This document shows, in pieces, positions 57,520 through 64,000 of a DNA stretch of 64,000 nucleotides. This DNA comes from Platerodrilus igneus (Eukaryota; Arthropoda; Insecta; Coleoptera; Lycidae), in NCBI GenBank assembly GCA_036346225.1, contig JARFIW010000885.1, forward strand, positions 1-64,000. The letters are read 5' to 3'. Numbering within the stretch: position 1 is the first letter of the stretch; each line of letters starts with the position of its first letter. The notes under the pieces were generated by a model. It was not told the DNA's origin. It did no database searches and worked only from the letters and a program-made list of their open reading frames with translations. The translations under genes were made by a program, and so were the position numbers.

Positions 57520-58910
57520 TGTTATATATACTGTGATCCTACCTTATTAGTGATAGGCGTCCTTGTCTTATTTTAGAGCCTTGTTGAGTTATGCCACACA
57601 ATTTATCTTTAATTATTTTATACGGCTGCTGCACTTAAATATTTTACAGGGCCGTCAAACACGTGGCGGAATCTACCTAGGGTGGGTCCGTCCTAAGCAA
57701 ACACCTCTCAACTAGACACCCAAACAAATATTCAAGGATTTTTCAAAATAATTTTAAAAGCCAAAAGTATTCCCAAACACTAGTTCCACTTTTATAAATT
57801 TGATTAAAGCACTGCGTAGATATTAAATACTAATACCTGGAATCCAGATACAAGCGCCGCCTTCCAGCCGTCCTGAAGCCAAGTGACCAACTGCAGGCAC
57901 CTCCTGTAAATAATAAGTAACTCGAGCAACTGGTAATCTCCAGACTATAAAACTACTAATATTTCTACAAATTTTATGTTATACAAATACTCAGATAACT
58001 CCAATTCCACTATGCTTTCGTCTTCAAACAATAACGGTACAGACCAGCACTCCTCTTTTAATTAACTTTTATTCGCCGTAAAACTGCTACTATTTGCTAT
58101 CTCCAGGTACAACTTGACTTTCAAAACTTTCTCGTAACTTTTTAATGTAATAAAACTCATAACAGTACAAAAACACGTCTATTTTTCAGTAATATAAATT
58201 TGAAGTCCCTTATAAATAAAATCCGTCTTCTTTTGTTTCCGTTGCCATGACAACTATCTCTACGCACACTATGTAATTTATAATTATTAATAATTGATTA
58301 ATAATACAGTTGTTTTCTCTAGATACATTCATTTTCTAGATGGTTTGTAATCCAGTGATTTATGTATATTGAACTTTTACAATATTGAAAATAGCTAACA
58401 AACTTTGATGGTTCAGCTTTTAAATTGTACGCAACAGACATTTATGTCTTATTCGGTAAACGTCCTGTCATTACATAACCAATCTTTAATTGTTAAAACA
58501 TATTCAAACTGAAATTGATTTACAAATTTTACGGGAGTATCACTTAACTCCTTAAAATTTTAAAAGCGTGCAGTATACCAAGCAATTTTGATATTTGTTT
58601 TTACATTCAAATGGTTCTGAAAACGCTAACTCCAAATTAAATTTCATATACGTGCAACCATAACAATTAAAATACGTATACAATGCAAACTTATAACTAG
58701 CTTAGCCTGGTCTATGGCCGGTATATGTTGTTGAATGCAATGCAGTTTCAAAAACTTTATAAATTTATAAACGTGGAATAGTTGTTGTTAATTTATAAAC
58801 CAAAAATACCTGAAAGAAAATACTCAAACAAAACCAAATATACCCCCATTCTAGCAAAGTCGTTTCGAAGCCCTATTTAAACATTTTATAAGCCCACCCC
58901 CTTCTTGACA
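57520..58910 (-). repeat. 5' LTR of the Gypsy element
   Basis: 1,391 bp. Four one-base homopolymer expansions against the 3' LTR account exactly for the four-base length difference. Confidence 0.95.
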
Positions 58911-58941
58911 GTATAATATATATATATATATATATATATAC
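58911..58941. repeat. (TA)n tract at Gypsy insertion site
   Basis: Continuation of the TA tract also seen left of the element at 50,653-50,667. It truncates the neighbouring transposase. Confidence 0.9.
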
Positions 58942-58957
58942 ATATGTGATGCCCCTT

Positions 58958-59959
58958 TTTTCCAGAAACTGTTAGGTATTTTATTTAACACAGTAGAATG
59001 GTAGAAAGTGTTGTCTAAGACTATTGCAGATGGTGCTTCCAAATTCTTCAATAATTGATTTCCAAACCAATACAAGGAATTCTGTTCATTCATTTCTCCG
59101 TGGTAATCTGGGCCGTTTGTGGACGAAGAAAAAATCAATTCAGCCCCATCTATGAAACCATTTACATTTCGTGCATGTAAACTATGTAACTAAAAGATTA
59201 TTTACATTATTCTGTTTTAAAAGGAAGTATATGACACAAACCTTTTTCCATCAATTCGTGTACTCCTTGCAGTTCTTAAATCACTGTCTTGCCAGGAGCG
59301 GCTCACGGCACCATTCAGAAAAATCCATGTTTCGTCCACAAACACAAACTGATACAGATTCTCTTCTTTTATTCTCTTGTATGTCTTAAAGAAACGTATC
59401 CTTCTATCAACAATATTTAGCAATTCCAATAGACCTCTCCGTGGCTTATCTTTTTGCCATTTAAATCCTATATTGTGTAGGATTGTATTCAGGGATCGTT
59501 TAGAACCTTAAAAAGTTCATCGTGCTTCAGACTCTGTCACAAAATATGAACAGAAATATGTTCAGCTAAAATAAATACATGTAATACTATACATTAACTT
59601 GGAAATGAGTACTTACGATTGTCATATAACCTATAAATCACATTTTGAATTCCACTTTTGGTAAATTTATCTGCGTCAGGGACAAGCTTTGTGTGGACTC
59701 GCTTTTTTGACGTAAATGGTTCATTTTTCGCAATTGCTTGAGAAATCGATTTTATGGTGTCAATACTAAGAACCAGGGCAACCAACACTCTCTAAAAATA
59801 TGCATAAGAAATAGTGTTTGAAGTAAAAATGGACTAAACTACCTCACGAACAGCTGTTAACGGAATAAACGGTCCACCATTATCTCTTTCTTTTTCAAAA
59901 AAAGTGATTAAACTAGCAACAAGTTGTTTAGCTCCAACGCCTAAACTAATTCTACTCAT
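58958..59959 (-). pseudogene. Tc1/IS630-like DDE transposase with introns, one frameshift, C-terminus lost
   Basis: Start ATG at 59,957-59,959 (MSRISLGVGAKQLVASLITF). Exon 1 ends at 59,843 (donor GTAGTT). Exon 2, 59,791-59,617, continues RVLVALVLSIDTIKSISQAI and KFTKSGIQNVIYRLYDN (donor GTAAGT). A later exon carries the rest of the DNA-binding part and QFVFVDETWIFLNGAVSRSW with the first catalytic Asp. After another intron (GTTTGT...CATAG) come GFIDGAELIFSSSTNG and SAIVLDNTFYHSTVLNKI with the second Asp. Splice phases join correctly. A one-base shift near 59,500 lies before LNTILHNIGFKWQKDKPRRG. Homology ends in the (TA)n tract near 58,958, so the third acidic residue is missing. It belongs to the same family as the 96-residue fragment at 19,068. 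Confidence 0.82.
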
Positions 59960-59974
59960 TATCTTTGGTGATCA

Positions 59975-60188
59975 GAGTTCGGTGGCGTCGCCGTGGTTCA
60001 ATGTAGTAAGCGTAAGACTACGGATCCCAAGGTCCTGGATTCGAATCCCGACACGACCGACTGCTTGAAAAATGACAGGTGAGCATTTTTCACAAAAATT
60101 ACGCCCTCGTTCGGATGAGAGGTAAAATGGAGGTCCAGTGTTGAGTGTTGTCACGCATGTTAAAGATCCCTATCTTGCCTGGACCTGA
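59975..60188 (+). mobile_element. SINE copy with clear tRNA head
   Basis: Head GGTGGCGTCGCCGTGGTTCA, with box B region GGATTCGAATCCCG, then GACCGACTGCTTGAAAAATG and the family body (ACGCCCTCGTTCGGATGAGAGG). The 3' tail block is missing. No target duplication identified. Confidence 0.85.
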
Positions 60189-61424
60189 ACATTTTAATCG
60201 ATTATCAATAAATACACTGTAAACTGGTATTTTAACGAGAAATAGAACCGGAAAGTATTTAATGCCGTTAATTACGTTGAAAATAAGATTTTGATTAGCG
60301 CTATTTGATAATAACAACAAATATAGTTTGGTTTTTCGTAACTTATATGAATATTTAAATATTGTTAAATACACATTTTACCTCGGTTAAAAATATCGGA
60401 ATGTTAAATACGCTTTGGAGTAATGGAGTAGCTATAGTAATGTGATGGTAGAACTTGTTATAGATGGTAAGTTGCGAGAGGTGGTATTTAACTCAGATCC
60501 TAAGGGCCTAGGATCTATTGAGAAGTGTAAGTGAAAGTAACAATTGCCTGAATAGAAGTAATGAAACGATGAAATCAAACAACAGTATTTAATAATGAAT
60601 AAACTTAAAGCTAAACAACATGTTAATAAAATACGAAGCAGTAAAAGAGTTAAACAGTTAAAATAATGAAGAGTTAACTTACGGTTGAAATTCTAAGTGA
60701 CCATCTTGATTTGGGTTTCTTCAGCATCTATAAAGGGTTGAGGCACCATTTCGATGAGAGCCAACTTGCTCTACAGCAGACGACCAATGGCTTGGCTAGT
60801 TGCCTTGCTGCCCACAAACTACCGATGAGTGGAAGGGTGTCTTGGCCTTTTATACATACTGACTCAAGGATACTGGTTTCTACGGAAGGTTTTGGCAAGT
60901 GATAGAGGTTAGCCAAAACTTCCTAGTTTGTAATAATCTTACAGGAAAACTGATTATGAAAAATACAAAGTAACTAACCAATGTGGTACAGATTAAGAAG
61001 AAATAACATGAAACATTAAGGTTTGGTTTGAACAAGCTAATGACTTAGTAGATTGCAAAGTTTCCTAAAATACAGGATGCGAAATTTATTGATTGTTACA
61101 ATGTTGCATTTCTAAAAGTAATCTAAAGAAATGGCTTCGCTATATACAACAATATTAGACCTTAATCTAGAATAAGTTCTTAATTTTTAAAAATTATTTG
61201 TTAAGGCGCTAATTTCCAGAAAAGTTTGAAGCATTTCGACCTTTACTAAATTTTCTGTGCAGCGTCGTTGGCCAATTACACTGACAAACTGGGTAAAACA
61301 GAATAAGTATATTATCCACCTAAAAATCGAAGAGGATTTTGTACCTCACAGGGCAGATATTCGAGTTTGTGTATTTGTTAACAAAGATTAAATAAGATTT
61401 TCTGTCTCAGCTTCAGCTGTAAGC
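60189..61424. other. Unassigned
   Basis: No gene assigned. Around 60,711-60,916 both strands stay open for about 60 codons in a GC-richer patch, with no recognisable motif. Confidence 0.5.
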
Positions 61425-61455
61425 TGTTTAGCGGTTTAGAGACTCATACACATAC

Positions 61456-61698
61456 TTGAGAATATTTACAACTGGTCTTATCGGTACTTTTCCGAACCTG
61501 GAAGTGGCAAGGAAAATCTATTTAACGCTGCCAGTGACCAACTGTTCTGATGAGCGGGAGTTTTCAGCCCTGAAAAGAATAAAGTCTATGACGCGTTCTA
61601 AACTTGAACAATCTAAACTAAACAATTTGATGGTTATTTTCGCTGAAAGTGAAATAACACTTCCGACAGATTTTGAAGATATAGAATATAAGATATAA
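61456..61698 (+). pseudogene. hAT-family transposase, C-terminal dimerisation fragment
   Basis: 80 residues with FPNLEVARKIYLTLPVTNC and SDEREFSALKRIKSMTRSKL, followed by L-N-N-L-M. This is the conserved hAT C-terminal dimerisation motif (A-x-x-x-L-x-x-P-x-x-x-x-x-x-E-R-x-F-S-x-x-K-x-I-K), as in ZMYM1-like and 52-kDa-repressor-like proteins. The frame starts inside the domain and ends at TAA 61,696. Nothing of the catalytic region remains nearby. hAT enzymes cut and paste with 8-bp duplications; no ends were found for this relic. Confidence 0.85.
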
Positions 61699-62035
61699 AT
61701 AATGTAGAAAAAAACAATTATGTAGAGTTTGAGTTTCTCTATTTTTGAGTGATTAAACACGATATTTTTTTTAAAGACACATTTTTCTACAACCATTAGG
61801 GAATGGGAAATGCGTTTGGTTATCAATCAAACACATTCCCCATTTTACCTCAAAGAACTGGTACGGCGTGATATTGTCATTCGTCATGTATGTTTCTAGA
61901 AACTATAAACTAAAATATTAATAACGATTAACTTCTTTACTTCTTTACTCTGCAGTATTATAGGTAGCTAACCATAAATTTACTTGTTTGTTTACAGCAG
62001 ATGTGTCACTCATGCATTGGCCACCACTATACCCC

Positions 62036-62182
62036 TACATGTGATTTTCCAATGCTTCACCCGAAGGTACTACATTGGCCAGGAAGCGAGTTTTTTTTAC
62101 CTTAAAAATTTTGAATTTTGCCGAACCGTTGCTGTTCCAAGCAAGATAGGAATCTTGAACGTGCGTGACAACTGTGACGCTA
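62036..62182 (-). mobile_element. SINE fragment (3' part)
   Basis: Reverse complement of the SINE body end and tail: ACATGTGATTTTCCAATGCTTC, ACTACATTGGCCAGGAAGCGAG, CCAAGCAAGATAGGAATC. The tRNA-like head is absent. Confidence 0.8.
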
Positions 62183-63664
62183 CAAAACAACACAACACAG
62201 GGACGTACTCGATATAGTTCAATACTAATCACAAAAGAGGAACGGCCAAATAATACCTTTCCGGGTAGTCGGAGTCAACAGCTTCCATATGCCCTGGACC
62301 AACCCAGTACTGAGGCCGGGGTGGGGTAGACCATAAACAACCAGTCAAATGAGCGCCACCTAAATCTATAACAGCTGTACTCCGACGGGACTGAAATAGG
62401 AAATCCTCACGCTTACCTGTAACACCCAAATCAGCAAAAATTCTCCTCACACCTCACACTCGAGTAATACAAAACTATCTTTTACATACAGTATTGACAC
62501 TTTACTACAAACATATAATATATTTATAACAACAGTAAACATATAAAAAGGCTCCAATTACCCACCCACTTGTTATGGTGTAATTTCCAATAAACAAACA
62601 GCAAATAACCTGATTGTATAACTCTTTCTGCTACTTTTACTATTATCTTTAACGCAATTCAGCCAACCTATTGAAACAAATCTGCGCCAAGATGGCAGAA
62701 CAGAATGACTATTATAATGTTAAGGGTGGTATACCAGGATCCTCGTAGATTGACCCTTGAACGCTGAGGGCATTGGTATAAACTATAATTATACCTATAA
62801 TGATCGGTGCATTGGCTAAACTTCACACACGTGTTAAAATTGTGAATAATGTAAATTACAAATTAGTAAATCTGAACCCACCCTATAATAATTGTGTAAA
62901 CAAAACAGTCTTCAGTAAAGTGTTATTAAATGTAAAAAAAAAAAAAATCTTTAACAAGCAATATCAACCAGACGGTTGCAGTAGAAAAATTAAATGTGGA
63001 ACGACTCACCCACAGCTGCACTAGTCGTTGTAAGCTGATCTTAGCATAAGCCAACTAAGGGTTGCGACGGCAAAATAACGACTGGAGCTATTATTGGGGC
63101 TAAACTGAAAACTGCAGGTCGAGACTGAAAACTGCAAACTGGGATTTGAAGACTTAGAACTTAGAACTTGGCACTTGGAACTTGGAACCCTAAAATTTAT
63201 AACCTATAACTTCCATTAATATATTCACGACTTCTTACCGGTCAATTCCGGGTCCAGTACGAAACAACAAACGAAAAATGTACAAGTGGTCACCAAATAC
63301 AACGGTCGAGGATTCACTTTAGATCTACAATAGCATAAAAGTTATCTATTTGAAAAATTCTTCGATACTTACGAATCGCCGTAATCACAATAAGGAAATA
63401 AGAAAATTATTTCAAATCACGACGAATAAATTCCTTCAATTAATCCGCCAAAACCCTTTCAATAAAGGAGGAAATACAACGTTCCAACGGCGTAATTAAA
63501 ATTGCTCGATTCGAATCAAGAGTGTAATCAAGAGTATTGTGTTGAGACCATCAAAGCTAGTCCGGGAACCGGTACCTGATAACACGGCGTGCTATCACTA
63601 TTCGAATTCATACAATCTAATTTGGAAAGAATATACTTTTGAAGTACACTGCTAAATGCAAATG
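62183..63664. other. Unassigned; includes short tandem repeat
   Basis: No gene recognised. A degenerate tandem of ACTTGGA/ACTTAGA units lies at 63,151-63,190, preceded by two GAAAACTGCA units. Confidence 0.5.
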
Positions 63665-63835
63665 TCGTTATGAAAATTACCACCGTAACACAACACTCAC
63701 ACACGGGACTTCCATTATACCTCTCATCCGAACGAGGGCGTATTTTTGTGAAAAATGCTCGTCTAACATTTTTCAATCGGGCCGTGTTAGGATTTGAATC
63801 CGGGACTTTGGCGTCACCATTATACCACTATAACT
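63665..63835 (-). mobile_element. SINE fragment (5' part)
   Basis: Minus strand shows a tRNA-like head with GGATTCAAATCCTAAC, then GAAAAATGTTAGACGAGCATT and GCCCTCGTTCGGATGAGAGG. The 3' half is missing. Confidence 0.8.
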
Positions 63836-64000
63836 ACAGTAGTAGGAGTAGGATTGGGGACTGTAAACTGGGAAAGGGGAGGGGTCTGTCTCGGGCGCAG
63901 AGCGCATCACAAGCTTACCGCGGGTCTGAGTGCGGTCAGTATGATTTATAGCTCTCGTAAAGCGTCGTCTATTCTTTGCTAATAAACAAACTGATCCGCT
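63836..64000. other. Unassigned
   Basis: Nothing recognised up to the window end. Confidence 0.5.

Larger units (their letters stand above)
50668..58910 (-). mobile_element. Complete Ty3/Gypsy LTR retrotransposon (8.24 kb)
   Basis: Two LTRs of 1,387 and 1,391 bp enclose gag and a pol in the order protease, reverse transcriptase, RNase H, integrase, all on the minus strand. That order defines Ty3/Gypsy. In element orientation it starts TGTCAAGAAGG and ends TATATAACA. The LTRs differ by two substitutions and four single-base homopolymer length changes, so the insertion is young. It sits in a (TA)n tract, which hides the target duplication. No env-like frame exists in the 270 bases between pol and the 3' LTR. 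Confidence 0.95.

Overview
The window reads as gene-poor, AT-rich nuclear DNA of an arthropod, most likely an insect. The grounds are spliced and single-exon transposase remnants, an irritans/mauritiana-type mariner, PIF/Harbinger, hAT, Polinton and Ty3/Gypsy elements, a tRNA-derived SINE, and a TATA plus TCAGT promoter of the arthropod type. I cannot assign an order. No bacterial-style operon and no ordinary host housekeeping gene is visible. The only long intact host-like reading frames are zinc-finger arrays.

Layout. 0-2.3 kb: gag-like fragment, an old LTR (C1) with an antisense primer-binding site, a 94-bp-arm hairpin and a hammerhead-like motif. 2.4-8.2 kb: a Harbinger fragment, a complete 1,312-bp mariner-like element, then a Polinton integrase pseudogene split by a second mariner (TA target) and by a solo LTR (CAGTT target), followed by another probable Polinton gene remnant. 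9.9-11.8 kb: degenerate repeat cluster with a solo LTR and a SINE. 11,762-16,176: a 4.4-kb Polinton-derived element with about 940-bp terminal inverted repeats and a GTTGTA target duplication; its unoccupied site is still present at 38.5 kb. 17.05-18.26, 26.05-27.43 and 39.36-40.83 kb: three same-strand paralogous C2H2 arrays of 14, 16 and 17 fingers inside a triplicated segment. 18.8-19.7 kb: a short Tc1-like derivative. 20.8-23.1 and 33.3-34.2 kb: an inverted dispersed repeat pair. 28.1-32.1 kb: a Harbinger transposase and its Myb-like partner, convergent, broken by two solo LTRs. 32.1-36.8 kb: further solo LTRs. 41.5-50.65 kb: LTR-like AT-rich units separated by (TA)n tracts, one interval holding a foldback with two head-to-head tRNA-like sequences. 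50,668-58,910: a complete young Ty3/Gypsy element, minus strand. 58.9-64 kb: an intron-containing Tc1-like DDE transposase, SINEs and a hAT fragment.

The main logic of the window is nested insertion. Several insertions can be proven inside the window, because target duplications, interrupted reading frames or an empty paralogous site agree. Most transposon genes are dead. Many frameshifts of the young Gypsy copy, and all four length differences between its LTRs, lie in homopolymers, so some of its breaks may be sequencing artefacts. The most unusual items are the Polinton derivative carrying a promoter-driven ORF of unknown function, and the expanding zinc-finger arrays.
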